Shown here: positions 15,350 to 24,263 of the stretch, in pieces
How positions within the stretch are numbered: the first letter of the stretch is position 1
Layout: each line of letters begins with the position of its first letter
NCBI RefSeq assembly: GCF_038594945.1
Contig: NZ_JBCFYD010000001.1
Span: 1,578,801 to 1,642,800, forward strand
Length of the DNA stretch: 64,000 nucleotides
Direction of reading: 5' to 3'
Origin: Fodinibius sp. Rm-B-1B1-1
GTDB lineage: Bacteria; Bacteroidota; Rhodothermia; Balneolales; Balneolaceae
Notes under the pieces: generated by a model
What the model saw: only the letters and a program-made list of their open reading frames with translations
The model's database searches: none
What the model was told of the DNA's origin: nothing
Program-made: the position numbers and the translations under genes

Positions 15350-16216
15350 TCAGAGTTTGAACAATCGGTTAATATTAAAACCAAAGCGAAATTCACGTTT
15401 AAAGAAATTTCCGTTATCTCCAGCAAGAAGATATTGATCATTTAGTGCTCTGGATGTGCTAAAAAACATCTGAAAAACATGTCCGCCCGTTTCAATATCA
15501 ATACCCACTGCAATATTGGGATTGCGTTTGTCATTTATAGGAGGAATGAATTGGAAGGAAAGGGCTGTATACGGGGTGACTTTATATCGGCCTGCTAAGG
15601 TTAATGAATAGTAGTTATTGTTTTGAGGATTAGCGATGCTTAGTTCATTTCCGACCCGATTAAAATGTACCAGCATGGGACTTAGTTGCAAACTGAGTTG
15701 GTCGTTAAATTTTCGGGCTATAGGTAAAGACAGCCCGTAGCTAAATCGTTCAATAAATGAATAAGGGGTATCAAGGAATCCAAATTCTGTGGTGTTAATT
15801 CCCAATGTGGGGATTAATGACATGGACACAGGAACGCTATTAGTCGTATTTTGCCGAAATAAGTTAATACGGCTGGTGAAATCGTATATTTTATCCAAAC
15901 TTGATCGACCAAAACCTATGGAGAGGTGATCAGTGAGTCCGTACTCAAAACTAAACCGAACATTAGCCTCTCGGTCTATTCCATAAAGATTTTGAATACC
16001 GCTTCGTACTTCTCCAAAAGTATGCATAATAGAGTAGTGGAGTTCTGTTTTTCCAAGGGTTTCGACAGTATAAAGATTGATGTTCCGGGGAGCCATGAAG
16101 GTGAGTTCTACATCACGTTCTGGATTGGCCCTTTCACGCTCGAGCTGAGCATATACTTGCACGGGGATCAATAAACATAGAGCGAATACTATTGTATACC
16201 ATAGCTGTTTATTCAT
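15350..16216 (-). CDS. DUF5777 family beta-barrel protein
   Basis: A 288-residue exported protein with a signal peptide (residues 1-23, ending VYAQ). After about residue 35 it is a run of amphipathic beta strands (SFEYGLTDHLSIGFGRSS, RFGFNINRLFKL at the C-terminus), with the conserved early block FMAPRNINLYTVETLGKTEL. This is the DUF5777 family of Bacteroidota, presumed outer-membrane barrels of unknown function that often lie beside YceI proteins and c-type cytochromes. Here the YceI gene is 3 bp upstream, so the two form one transcript. It ends beside the siderophore receptor promoter but is not obviously part of that unit. Confidence 0.82.
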   Translation of the reverse strand: MNKQLWYTIVFALCLLIPVQVYAQLERERANPERDVELTFMAPRNINLYTVETLGKTELHYSIMHTFGEVRSGIQNLYGIDREANVRFSFEYGLTDHLSIGFGRSSLDKIYDFTSRINLFRQNTTNSVPVSMSLIPTLGINTTEFGFLDTPYSFIERFSYGLSLPIARKFNDQLSLQLSPMLVHFNRVGNELSIANPQNNNYYSLTLAGRYKVTPYTALSFQFIPPINDKRNPNIAVGIDIETGGHVFQMFFSTSRALNDQYLLAGDNGNFFKREFRFGFNINRLFKL

Positions 16217-16219
16217 AAT

Positions 16220-16777
16220 TTAGTTGGTCTTAGGTTTTAGTAAAATTGAGATGTCAATTTGTTGTTCATTTGCAAGTTTATAGAAGACAATACTGGGGCG
16301 TTCTATATTATAGTCTGCAAGTAGTATCGACCAGCTGGCATCAAGCTGTATTCCCTTTTTGGTGGGGGTTACCGTGCCAGAGATGGTGATTTCACGTTCA
16401 GTGCCGTGTATAGAAAATGAGCCTTGTGCTGTAACTTGTTGTGTAGTAAAAGAATCAGGATCAAATGAGGAGATAAGTTGTCCGGTAAATTCTGCATAGG
16501 GGTATTCATCTGTTTCGAGGTAGCGGTTTCGCATATGCTGATTGCGAAGCTCAATACCAGTATCAAGAGTCGTCAGATCCAAGTAAAAGTCAACCAGATT
16601 TTGGTCCAGATCAATGAGGCCTGCTAAATGATTACTGGTCCCCTTGAATTCAAGCATTGGTGCATTTGATAGAAATTCAGCTTTGCCATTTTTGGCTATA
16701 TAAGATTGGGCATGTAAGGTATTAGCAGCTAAAAACAAAAGAAGCAATACGAAGGTAGAAATGGTAAGCTTATTCAT
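16220..16777 (-). CDS. YceI-like periplasmic lipocalin-fold protein
   Basis: A 185-residue exported protein: signal peptide 1-23 (ending LHAQ), then a YceI-type eight-strand barrel with ELRNQHMRNRYLETDEYPYAEF, FTGQL, the GSFSIHGTEREITISGTV block and a C-terminal DISILLKP strand. YceI proteins bind isoprenoid-like or amphiphilic molecules, such as quinones, in the periplasm; the ligand here is unknown. It is first of a two-gene unit with the DUF5777 barrel. The divergent ECF sigma gene starts 285 bp away, so that sigma factor could control this pair, but nothing in the sequence proves it. Confidence 0.88.
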   Translation of the reverse strand: MNKLTISTFVLLLLFLAANTLHAQSYIAKNGKAEFLSNAPMLEFKGTSNHLAGLIDLDQNLVDFYLDLTTLDTGIELRNQHMRNRYLETDEYPYAEFTGQLISSFDPDSFTTQQVTAQGSFSIHGTEREITISGTVTPTKKGIQLDASWSILLADYNIERPSIVFYKLANEQQIDISILLKPKTN

Positions 16778-17061
16778 AAGTGCTAATAATTTTTTGGGTT
16801 CACGATGGTCGTAGTATCATAGAAGGTTATGTGGGTATTCATTATTAACTACGAAGATAAATGCAGATTGGATGGTCTCGAATTGCAAAAAATTAAGAAG
16901 GGGAAGGAAATGTTGACCTTACGTCAATAAATCAATGATTCCTTTTTATAAATCCTTCAAAATTGATTACCCTTAGAAGTTGAAAACAACTCTTTCTATG
17001 AAGGTTTTATTGAAATAAATTCCATCTGATTGGGATTTAACTTCGTATATATTTATAGCAC

Positions 17062-17673
17062 GTGTTATTATTTTGGATACTATATATTTTAGGCTTTGCC
17101 GTTCAATCTGAAGAAGAGGAGCGGCAATGGATGAACCGTTTACAGAACGGAGATAAAGACGCGTTGCGCTTATTATATCGTAAGTACAATAGAATTTTGT
17201 TTAGTATGATCGCATCAATCCTTAAAAATCGAGAAGAAGCTGAGGATTGCCTGCAGGAAGTGTTTACCCAGTTATGGGAAAAGGCGGAACAGTTTGATGC
17301 GAGTCGTGGAAAAGTGTACAGTTTTTTGGTAACCATGGCCCGCAATAAGGCCATCGACCGAACACGCTCTCGTGCCTATAAAAACTCGAAAAAAGAGGAC
17401 CATACCATAAGTGATTTTACACTGACCCCTGAGAGTAATAAAAACAATCCTTATGAGGATTTAGAGATGGAAGAACGAGCATCAGTCGTCCGTAAGGCAT
17501 TACAAAAACTTAGTGATAAAGAGCAAAAAGTGTTGCAGGTTGCCTATTTCCAGGGGTTAAGTCAGTCGCAGATAGCTTCAAAGCTGGATATTCCACTTGG
17601 AACAGTAAAATATAGAATGAGGCAGGGAATGATAAAGCTCAGAGAAAATTTGATACCCGACGAACTTAGATGA
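17062..17673 (+). CDS. ECF-type RNA polymerase sigma factor
   Basis: A sigma-70 family ECF factor: region 2 (NGDKDALRLLYRKYN... EEAEDCLQEVFTQLWEKAEQF) and region 4 (LSDKEQKVLQVAYFQGLSQSQIASKLDIPLGTVKYRMRQGMIKL), separated by an acidic linker. The only in-frame starts near the front are GTG 17062 and ATG 17131. The GTG form adds an odd hydrophobic stretch (LLFWILYILGFAVQ) before the conserved part. ATG 17131 has AGGAG nine bases upstream but would lose the EEEERQW part of the usual sigma start. Both remain possible. Its stop overlaps the anti-sigma start by 4 bp (ATGA), the standard coupling for such pairs. Confidence 0.88.
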   Translation: MLLFWILYILGFAVQSEEEERQWMNRLQNGDKDALRLLYRKYNRILFSMIASILKNREEAEDCLQEVFTQLWEKAEQFDASRGKVYSFLVTMARNKAIDRTRSRAYKNSKKEDHTISDFTLTPESNKNNPYEDLEMEERASVVRKALQKLSDKEQKVLQVAYFQGLSQSQIASKLDIPLGTVKYRMRQGMIKLRENLIPDELR

Positions 17674-18458
17674 GTGAGCAGGAGAAACATAACGATTTCA
17701 AATCTCTATGTGCCGGCTATGTACTCGGTGCGTTAACGGATGATGAGCAGAAGCAGTTTAAGCAGATGCTTGAAGATGCTACTGAAGAGGAGCGTCAAAT
17801 TTATGAAGATATGAAAGCAGCCAAAGATGAGCTTGCACTGGCTACTGAACCGGTATCACCATCCGCTGATGTGGAACGTCGTATTTTTGAAAGTATTGAG
17901 AGTACTGATCAATATGAGGATGGTCAATCTGATGCCAATATCATTCCGATGTGGGTCTACAAGGCGGCAGCTGCGGTGTTGTTAATTGGATTTCTTGGGT
18001 TGTCATATTATACCTCAAACCTATCAGGCACTATTGAGCAGCAAGAAGCACAGATAACACAACTAAAAAGCGAGCTTGAACAGCAGGATGAGTTGTTGAG
18101 TGTGTTGGCGGCTAAAGAAGTGAGATTAGTGAAGATGGGAGGGCTTGAACCGAGTCCAGAAGGATATGGTAAAATTGTTTGGGATCCTGAAAAGAGACAA
18201 GCTATTTTACAGCTTGCTAATTTGCCAGCCCCGCCGGAAGGTAAAGATTACCAGTTATGGTTGATCAAAGGGAATCAGAATCCTATATCAGCAGGAGTAT
18301 TTAATTTTGAGCAGCCTTCGAGTGATCTTTTCTTTAAAGTTGAGCAGTTGAATGAATCTCCCTCCCCCCAAGAAAATACGTTTGCTGTAACGCTCGAGCC
18401 TGAAGGCGGAGTTCCCCAGCCTACCGGAGATATGTTCTTGGTTGGCAAGCAGAGCTAA
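17670..18458 (+). CDS. RskA-type anti-sigma factor
   Basis: A 262-residue membrane anti-sigma factor. The cytoplasmic N-terminal domain (residues ~10-80) has the typical CAGYVLGALTDDEQKQFKQML and no zinc-finger Cys/His set. A single membrane helix lies at about 92-110 (WVYKAAAAVLLIGFLGLSYY), followed by a short coiled coil (IEQQEAQITQLKSELEQQ) and the periplasmic RskA C-domain with KDYQLWLIKGNQNPISAGVF and TFAVTLEPEGG. It should hold the partner sigma factor, with which it overlaps by 4 bp, at the membrane until a signal leads to its degradation. The signal is unknown. Confidence 0.9.
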   Translation: MSEQEKHNDFKSLCAGYVLGALTDDEQKQFKQMLEDATEEERQIYEDMKAAKDELALATEPVSPSADVERRIFESIESTDQYEDGQSDANIIPMWVYKAAAAVLLIGFLGLSYYTSNLSGTIEQQEAQITQLKSELEQQDELLSVLAAKEVRLVKMGGLEPSPEGYGKIVWDPEKRQAILQLANLPAPPEGKDYQLWLIKGNQNPISAGVFNFEQPSSDLFFKVEQLNESPSPQENTFAVTLEPEGGVPQPTGDMFLVGKQS

Positions 18459-18957
18459 CGATTGTTAGTAGTTCCCAATTGAGTTGGCTTTTCCCGATTC
18501 CTTTCTCGTGGTTGGTCGTTCCTAAACGTATACTTTGCTATACCTTGTCGTCAGATAAGTGTATCTCTGTGATGTGTTAGGACAAAGATAGTCTGATATT
18601 GATGAGCTATTTGGAGATTTTTTAGCTCATTTGCTATGATCTTATAATCGTACAAGAAATATGCTTATAAGCGTAAGAGGAGAGGGCTCGGAACAGGCTT
18701 GCCTATGGAATAAAATCAGAAACAGCAGCTGAATCAGAAAAATATGGATAGGTAGAATAGGGTAAGCAGCGACAAATACTTAAAGCCACGGTGGATTGTA
18801 GCATGGGATCAATGGTTGGCGTTTTAGAAAGTGAAATGAGTAAAGGTTTTAAGGATGAGCTCACTCCCTGATTTGTTATGACGTAGGTGGTCAGAAACTG
18901 TGGGTATTTATATAAACGAATAGGGAAGGTAGGAAAAGAAATTTCAACCAATTAAAA
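18459..18957. other. 499-bp region without a convincing gene
   Basis: Between the anti-sigma stop and the terminator at 18958-18985. It has an 82-codon minus-strand frame (18703-18951) whose product has no recognisable motif. The first 200 bases are A+T-rich and the rest shows no stem-loop, tRNA or repeat that I can identify. Confidence 0.5.
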
Positions 18958-18985
18958 AAGGCCAGAAGCATAAGCTTCTGGCCTT
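18958..18985 (-). terminator. Intrinsic terminator of the duplicated lipoprotein gene
   Basis: A perfect 12-bp stem AAGGCCAGAAGC/GCTTCTGGCCTT with a 4-base loop; on the minus strand it is followed by TTTTTTAAT. It begins 23 bp after the stop codon at 19009. Confidence 0.9.
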
Positions 18986-19008
18986 AATCAGTGCATGGTA
19001 GGGCTATG

Positions 19009-20022
19009 TTACCGTGCTGTATTACCTAAAATAAGATAAGTTGTTAAATCAGTAGTACTGATTGGTTGCGTGGGATCGTGAACGACAAAGAATCCTTCAT
19101 ACTCATTGATGAGTTCGACATATGTCGCTTCTTGAGTTTCATTCATAGTACTTATTGAATCTCCATTTCCAGTAACGACTTTTGCCATAATATCGGCGTT
19201 GGGTGTTTCATTGTAAGGCGTCCCATTTTCAGTAGTATCAGGATCAGCCGCATCATGAGAATGGACCGCATAGTCCTCGCCGTCCAAGGTATTCATAAGC
19301 GTAACGGTAACCTGGGCTTGTCCGGTTCTCAACTCTTCCACCATCATTTCGGCCATCAAGTCGCGGGGATGATCGCCATTTTCGTCATATGCTGTGTTGG
19401 GATCGTCGAGCAGTTGCCCTTCATTAAAGTCGTATTGGAAGGTTTCTGAGCGTAAGTTTAATTCGCCTTCAGGCAGATCTTGTCCAAAGCTTCCGAGTAC
19501 CAGATAAGTGGTTAAATCGGTAGTACTAATAGGTTGGGTGGGATCATGGACAACATAAAATCCTTCATACTCATTGGTTAGCTCATCATACGACATAGAG
19601 GTTTCGTTAGTCATACTTACTTGACCTCCGTTACCAGTCATAACTGATGCTAAAATATCAGCATTAGGCGTTTCATTATATGGCGTCCCATTTTCAGTCG
19701 TAGCAGGATCAGCTGCATCATGGGCATGCACCGGGTATTCCATCCCATCCATTGTATTAGTTAGTGTTACGGTAATCGCGGCGTTTCCATTATCCATCTC
19801 TTCGATCATCAACTCAGAAGAGACATCTCGCTCGTGTTCTCCGCGATAAGCGGTGTTTACGTCATCCAGCAGTTGTCCTTCGTTAAAGGCATAGTCTGCT
19901 GTTTGGGATTGGAGTTCTTCAGCTGTTTCTGTTGGGGAGTCACCGCAAGCGGAAAACAGGCCCACAGATAATATCAGCAAAAGAGAAGGTATCGATAGTC
20001 GTAACTTTTTTCTGTAAAACAT
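19009..20022 (-). CDS. Lipoprotein made of two near-identical ~137-residue repeats, function unknown
   Basis: A 337-residue lipoprotein with lipobox GLFSAC (Cys26). The mature part is an internal duplication: repeat A at residues ~42-178, repeat B at ~196-334. Each has FNEGQLLDD-x-NTAY, a beta block ending VTLxNTxDG, then the motif VHxHDAADP and NGTPYNETPNADI, and ends EYEGFxVVHDPTQPISTTDLTTYLxLG. I do not recognise the family. The paired HxHD in each repeat (His99/His101 and His254/His256) could bind metal, and the all-beta look with small size recalls CHRD- or SOD-like exported domains without matching them. Acidic and Thr-rich composition fits an exposed envelope protein of a halophile. 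It is a single-gene unit with its own terminator. Confidence 0.75.
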   Translation of the reverse strand: MFYRKKLRLSIPSLLLILSVGLFSACGDSPTETAEELQSQTADYAFNEGQLLDDVNTAYRGEHERDVSSELMIEEMDNGNAAITVTLTNTMDGMEYPVHAHDAADPATTENGTPYNETPNADILASVMTGNGGQVSMTNETSMSYDELTNEYEGFYVVHDPTQPISTTDLTTYLVLGSFGQDLPEGELNLRSETFQYDFNEGQLLDDPNTAYDENGDHPRDLMAEMMVEELRTGQAQVTVTLMNTLDGEDYAVHSHDAADPDTTENGTPYNETPNADIMAKVVTGNGDSISTMNETQEATYVELINEYEGFFVVHDPTQPISTTDLTTYLILGNTAR

Positions 20023-20269
20023 GATTAGATAAATTTGGTTTAAACTTGGTGTTAGGCAGAACGGTATGTGATTGTCCGCCCGCTATGTAACACTACGAAG
20101 CAAAACCAAAACCGGATTGGATAAATCACAAATTAGTTGAATCAGGGTAAAAAAAGGAGCAAAACGTAAATAAGAATGAAAAAGGGGAGATTTTTTCCAA
20201 TCTGAAATGACATTATCTACGTACTTATCAATAGAAACAACTAACACGCTAATGAATTGAGATTAAATT

Positions 20270-20773
20270 ATGATTTATTTACGAAATGTATTTCTATATA
20301 AAATATCAGTTATCATTCCATTACTTCTGATCGCTTTCGCATTCTCTTGTACAAACAGGGTGACAGATAATAATGCGGAATCAGAAACAATGACAGATAG
20401 GAACGAAGGATCTGTTGAGTTCAATAATTCTGGTTCAAATGCTTATGTGATAACAGAGATAAATGGAGAAGGAATTGAAGCAGATGTAAATGTTAATAAC
20501 GTGGAAATAACTCTTACTATTGGAGGTCGATATACCTTTGACAATAAAAGTGGTGCTTCAAGTCATCCATTGGATTTTAGAGATGGTGATGGTAATAAGC
20601 TTCTTGGTCAGAGTAATAGTGATGGAACGTATACTGAAAATGGTGAAGTAAATGTTGTTAAAGAAGGGGATAAGATAACATTTACGTTGACACCTGACCT
20701 ATCGGATGATATGGTTGATTATATCTGCTCATTTCATCCCCCCATGAATGGATCAATAAATGTGGTTGAATAG
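20270..20773 (+). CDS. Cupredoxin-domain lipoprotein (type 1 copper)
   Basis: A 167-residue lipoprotein with lipobox FAFSC (Cys27) and a short disordered linker. Residues ~55-167 form a plastocyanin/cupredoxin domain: GGRYTFDNKSGASSHPLDF holds His99, and VDYICSFHPPMNG holds Cys153, His156 and Met159. Those four residues are the classic type 1 copper set. It probably carries electrons on the periplasmic side of a membrane, but no oxidase or reductase gene is next to it. The gene stands alone between two minus-strand genes, with a shared stem-loop at 20805-20831 downstream. Confidence 0.88.
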   Translation: MIYLRNVFLYKISVIIPLLLIAFAFSCTNRVTDNNAESETMTDRNEGSVEFNNSGSNAYVITEINGEGIEADVNVNNVEITLTIGGRYTFDNKSGASSHPLDFRDGDGNKLLGQSNSDGTYTENGEVNVVKEGDKITFTLTPDLSDDMVDYICSFHPPMNGSINVVE

Positions 20774-20804
20774 ATTTTCTTTAAAGCTAAGTATTAATAA
20801 AAAA

Positions 20805-20831
20805 AGGCACCGAATATAAATATCGGTGCCT
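20805..20831 (-). terminator. Intrinsic terminator of the tricorn-like protease gene
   Basis: A perfect 9-bp stem AGGCACCGA/TCGGTGCCT with a 9-base loop. The minus strand continues into TTTTTTTATT, so it mainly serves the protease gene; it may also stop transcripts of the convergent cupredoxin gene. Confidence 0.88.
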
Positions 20832-20855
20832 CCGTGATGTTATGTATCACCTATA

Positions 20856-23800
20856 TTATTGGTCTATTTGTTTAAGTAATTCATCAACGGCTCGCTTTAG
20901 CTGTGTATCTTCGCCACTCCGATAATCCGGAGCGTTTTGAACTTCGATATCAGGCACAGCCGGAACGCGATCCATATTGGCATTGGTATTTTTAACAAAC
21001 CATCCGCGGAACGGGAGACGCACGTAAGAGCCGCCCATTAAGCCAGCTCCACCTGTAGAAATTACCGCCCCAAAGGTAGGTTCACCAACAAGGGTCCCTA
21101 AATCGAGTTGCTTATAGGCATGAGAGAATATCTCCGCATTGGAGTAACTGTTTTGGTTAGCCAGCGTTATTGAAGCATTCGTCCAGCTCGAAAGCGGAAG
21201 GCGTTCTCCGTAGGGATAGTTTTCTCGGAAATTTGTTTTGTTTTCAGATAGATCTGATGTTGCTCCTCTCGGAATAGTATAGGCATGTTGCCGATATTTG
21301 AGTACTGTTAGCAGGTAGTCGGTCGTCCATCCGCCGCCATTATAACGGACGTCTATAACAATTCCTTCCTTACCTTCACCAGTTGCAACAAGTTCTCGTT
21401 CAAAACGCTCAAAGCTGGGCCAGTTCATGCCCTCAACATGGATATATCCCAAGCGTCCATCAGAGTATTCTTCAGTAAGTTGTTTACGCTTTTCTACCCA
21501 CTCATTGTAAAGCTGGTCTCCTAAACTTCCGGTTGGTTCAATAACAACATCTCGTGTTTCTCCTTCGGTATTTTGAACCTTCAGAAGGGTAGGGGTATCT
21601 ACTTTATTTGATAGTAAGCTATAATAGTTGTCAACGTCCGAGACTTGGCGGTTGCCAACAGCAGTAATTACTTCACCGGAATGTAACTTGCTCATCTCAC
21701 GATCGGCAGGCGAATGAGGGACAACTCGCGTTATTTTTACACCACCCGATACCGGTTCAACCTCGGCACCGATAAATCCTGTTCTGGATTCCTGGGTTTC
21801 AGCCCGATCAGATCCATAAAACCCCATGTGGCTGGCATTGAGTTCACCAAGCATCATATTCATGACGTCCTCGAAATCTCGGTTCGTAGAAGCTTTTTCA
21901 GCCCAGGGTTTATAGTGCTCTTTGATGGCCGACCAGTCTTGTCCGTGAAAGTCAGGATCGTAAAAATTGATATTAAGTTTTCGCCAAGCCTCTTCAAAGA
22001 TTTGTTCTTGCTGTTTTTGGTGATCTATTTCCATCTGAGCACGATATCCCAACTGTTCAAGGTTACCTTTACCTAATTGGTATCGGCCAATTTGTCCCCC
22101 GCCTTGCCTAAAATACAGGCTGTTCAATGTAGTATTTAGACGGAGGTCGGAAGGATCAACTCCTTGATCGGTAAGGGCTTTGACTCCAGTGCCGTCCCAT
22201 TTGGTCTTATAAATATCTTCATCAGCATCGTCGCCCACAAAGTAGAAGGTTTGTCCGTCTTTGGATATAGCAATATTGGATTCATCGCCGGGCATCGAAG
22301 TTACTTGACGTAGGCGTTGGTAGAGGCCATCAAAATCGATAGTAACATTAACGCCAACGGTATCTTCAGGAGAAACAATTTCAGGCGTTTCACTTTTATC
22401 CCAGTCAAGTTGGGTGCGTTGCCAGTCGCGTTTGTTGAGCCAGGCAAACCATACATCATCATCGCCATTATTGCGGTTAGACAGAAATGCTAATTTGCTG
22501 CCGTCGGGACTCCATACCGGATTAGTATCAGGCCGTGGATGTTTGCTGATATTTGTTGGCTCTTGAGAATTATCAACCGGATGAATATAGACCTCATGGT
22601 TAAAGTTGAGATCTGGTTTGGAATATGCAAGCCACTCATTATTAGGGCTCCATGCAACATCGCTGGCAGTAGCCCATCCGTTGTCCATTAAAACTGTTTC
22701 TTTGCCCAGACTGTCGCGCCCACTAACTGTTGCAACGACTAATCCACCACGGCCACGATTAAAGGCAACCTTTTTGCTATTTGGGGATACAACAGGATTT
22801 CGCTCTGCCTGTTCCGTATTGGTAAGTTGCCTGGTTTCAAATTGCAGGCTTTCAAAAAGGTCATTTACATCTTTTTGGGATGGTTTAATTGAAAAAAGGT
22901 CGTATTGTCCATTTCGGTCGCTGGCAAAAAGCAAAGTGGAATCGTTCAGAAATGTGACGTCACGATCACGATAAGGGTGGTTGGTAACTTTTACAGAGCG
23001 TTGCTTTGAGGGGTCATTATGTTTGATAAAAATTTCTCCCTCAATTACGAACGCCAGCCAGTCGCCACTCGGTGAAACGGAAAATTCACTGGCATTATCT
23101 GTGAATGTTTTTTGTTCAATGTTATAGAATCGCTGGTCTTGGGTAACATCGAGTTCCAGTAGTTGGGCTTCCCCTTCCTGTGGGTTTAAAACGTAGAGTC
23201 CTGTTTTACGCTCGTAGACAATTCGTTGTCCGTCATCATTAATATCAAAATAACGGATACCATCTTCTTTATACTCTGTAACAGCAATAGGAGAGTAGTT
23301 TGGCTTGCCTTCTTCATTGAGGTTCATTTTATGGATGTTATGTGCACCGGTACGTTCGCTCAGAAAATATAGCGTTCGGTTATCGGTGAATGTGGGATAC
23401 ATGTCATTACCTTTGAAGTTGGTGAGCTGACGGTAACGTTCATTTTTAACATCATAGAGCCACAGATCTTTATTGGCTGATCCGCGATAACGCTTACGGA
23501 ATTCCTTGTTATAACCCCGTACGAAAACAAGAAAACGACCATCGGGACTCATTTCAGCCATCATCCCAAAAGAATCGAAAAAGCGTGTTGGTGTTCCCCC
23601 TTCAGCACCTACGGTATGGATCTCCGGTTCCCATTCTACTTGGTTAAATAATCGATTAGTTGTGAAAATAAGGCTATTTCCGGGCGTCCAGCCTGTCAAG
23701 TGATCATCGGTAGAGTGGTGGGTAAGGCGTTTAATATTGCTGCCATTTCCACGCATTACAAAGATATCATCGTTGCCATGGCGGTCACTTGTAAAGGCAA

Positions 23801-24035
23801 TTTGACTGCCGCCGGGACTCCATTTTGGATAAGCTTCGTAGGCCTCATGTAAGGTAAGTCGCCATGCCCGGCCGCCTTTTGCAGGAACAGTCCAGATATC
23901 TCCCTGGTATGAAAAGGCAATAGTAGATCCATCGGGACTTATTGATGGGAAACGGGCAAAGGGTTCATCCGATTGAGCAAATGAAGTAGAAAAACCGAGA
24001 CAAGCCAATGCTGCGATAAGCAGTAGTTTCTTCAT
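20856..24035 (-). CDS. Secreted tricorn-like serine protease (S41 family)
   Basis: A 1059-residue exported tricorn homologue. Order: signal peptide (1-20, ending SFAQ); two beta-propellers of PD40/WD40-like repeats (SPDGSTIAFSYQGDIW, WSPGGSQIAFTSDRHGNDDIF and others, to about residue 660); a core-1 helical region with ELNASHMGF (Ser735, His736); a PDZ domain (~755-845, GAEVEPVSGGVKITRVVPHSPAD); and the S41 core with NSYSNAEIF (nucleophile Ser965) and VGEPTFGAVISTGG. The His and Ser match the tricorn catalytic pair. Archaeal tricorn degrades peptides after the proteasome; bacterial exported versions probably trim peptides in the periplasm for nutrition. A single-gene unit with its own terminator. 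Confidence 0.92.
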   Translation of the reverse strand: MKKLLLIAALACLGFSTSFAQSDEPFARFPSISPDGSTIAFSYQGDIWTVPAKGGRAWRLTLHEAYEAYPKWSPGGSQIAFTSDRHGNDDIFVMRGNGSNIKRLTHHSTDDHLTGWTPGNSLIFTTNRLFNQVEWEPEIHTVGAEGGTPTRFFDSFGMMAEMSPDGRFLVFVRGYNKEFRKRYRGSANKDLWLYDVKNERYRQLTNFKGNDMYPTFTDNRTLYFLSERTGAHNIHKMNLNEEGKPNYSPIAVTEYKEDGIRYFDINDDGQRIVYERKTGLYVLNPQEGEAQLLELDVTQDQRFYNIEQKTFTDNASEFSVSPSGDWLAFVIEGEIFIKHNDPSKQRSVKVTNHPYRDRDVTFLNDSTLLFASDRNGQYDLFSIKPSQKDVNDLFESLQFETRQLTNTEQAERNPVVSPNSKKVAFNRGRGGLVVATVSGRDSLGKETVLMDNGWATASDVAWSPNNEWLAYSKPDLNFNHEVYIHPVDNSQEPTNISKHPRPDTNPVWSPDGSKLAFLSNRNNGDDDVWFAWLNKRDWQRTQLDWDKSETPEIVSPEDTVGVNVTIDFDGLYQRLRQVTSMPGDESNIAISKDGQTFYFVGDDADEDIYKTKWDGTGVKALTDQGVDPSDLRLNTTLNSLYFRQGGGQIGRYQLGKGNLEQLGYRAQMEIDHQKQQEQIFEEAWRKLNINFYDPDFHGQDWSAIKEHYKPWAEKASTNRDFEDVMNMMLGELNASHMGFYGSDRAETQESRTGFIGAEVEPVSGGVKITRVVPHSPADREMSKLHSGEVITAVGNRQVSDVDNYYSLLSNKVDTPTLLKVQNTEGETRDVVIEPTGSLGDQLYNEWVEKRKQLTEEYSDGRLGYIHVEGMNWPSFERFERELVATGEGKEGIVIDVRYNGGGWTTDYLLTVLKYRQHAYTIPRGATSDLSENKTNFRENYPYGERLPLSSWTNASITLANQNSYSNAEIFSHAYKQLDLGTLVGEPTFGAVISTGGAGLMGGSYVRLPFRGWFVKNTNANMDRVPAVPDIEVQNAPDYRSGEDTQLKRAVDELLKQIDQ

Positions 24036-24206
24036 AACGAAATAATTTTGTTAAAAACAGGGTTGCGCAATACGCTAATTGATGAATATGGGCAACGTCT
24101 AATTTATTGTTGCTGTTGTATTATGTGAGAGAATTATTACATAATCAAACTATAACTGACGTAAAAATCAGTTTCGAGAAGATACTGTTCTGATGGGAAG
24201 AATTAA

Positions 24207-24235
24207 AAAAGGATAGCTTTTTGGGCTATCCTTTT
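24207..24235 (-). terminator. Intrinsic terminator after the PAS kinase gene
   Basis: A perfect 11-bp stem AAAAGGATAGC/GCTATCCTTTT with a 7-base loop, followed on the minus strand by further T residues. It begins 28 bp past the stop at 24264. Confidence 0.9.
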
Positions 24236-24263
24236 ATCAATTTGTAATATGATGGGAGGTACG

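Noticed and set aside
16913..16927. TTGAC-N5-GTCAA repeat as a firm operator of the sigma/YceI region
   Set aside because: Five-base arms are short enough to arise by chance and there is no second copy in the window.
18703..18951. 82-codon minus-strand reading frame in the 499-bp gap
   Set aside because: No motif, signal peptide or ribosome site; Ser/Thr/Pro-rich composition looks like non-coding translation.
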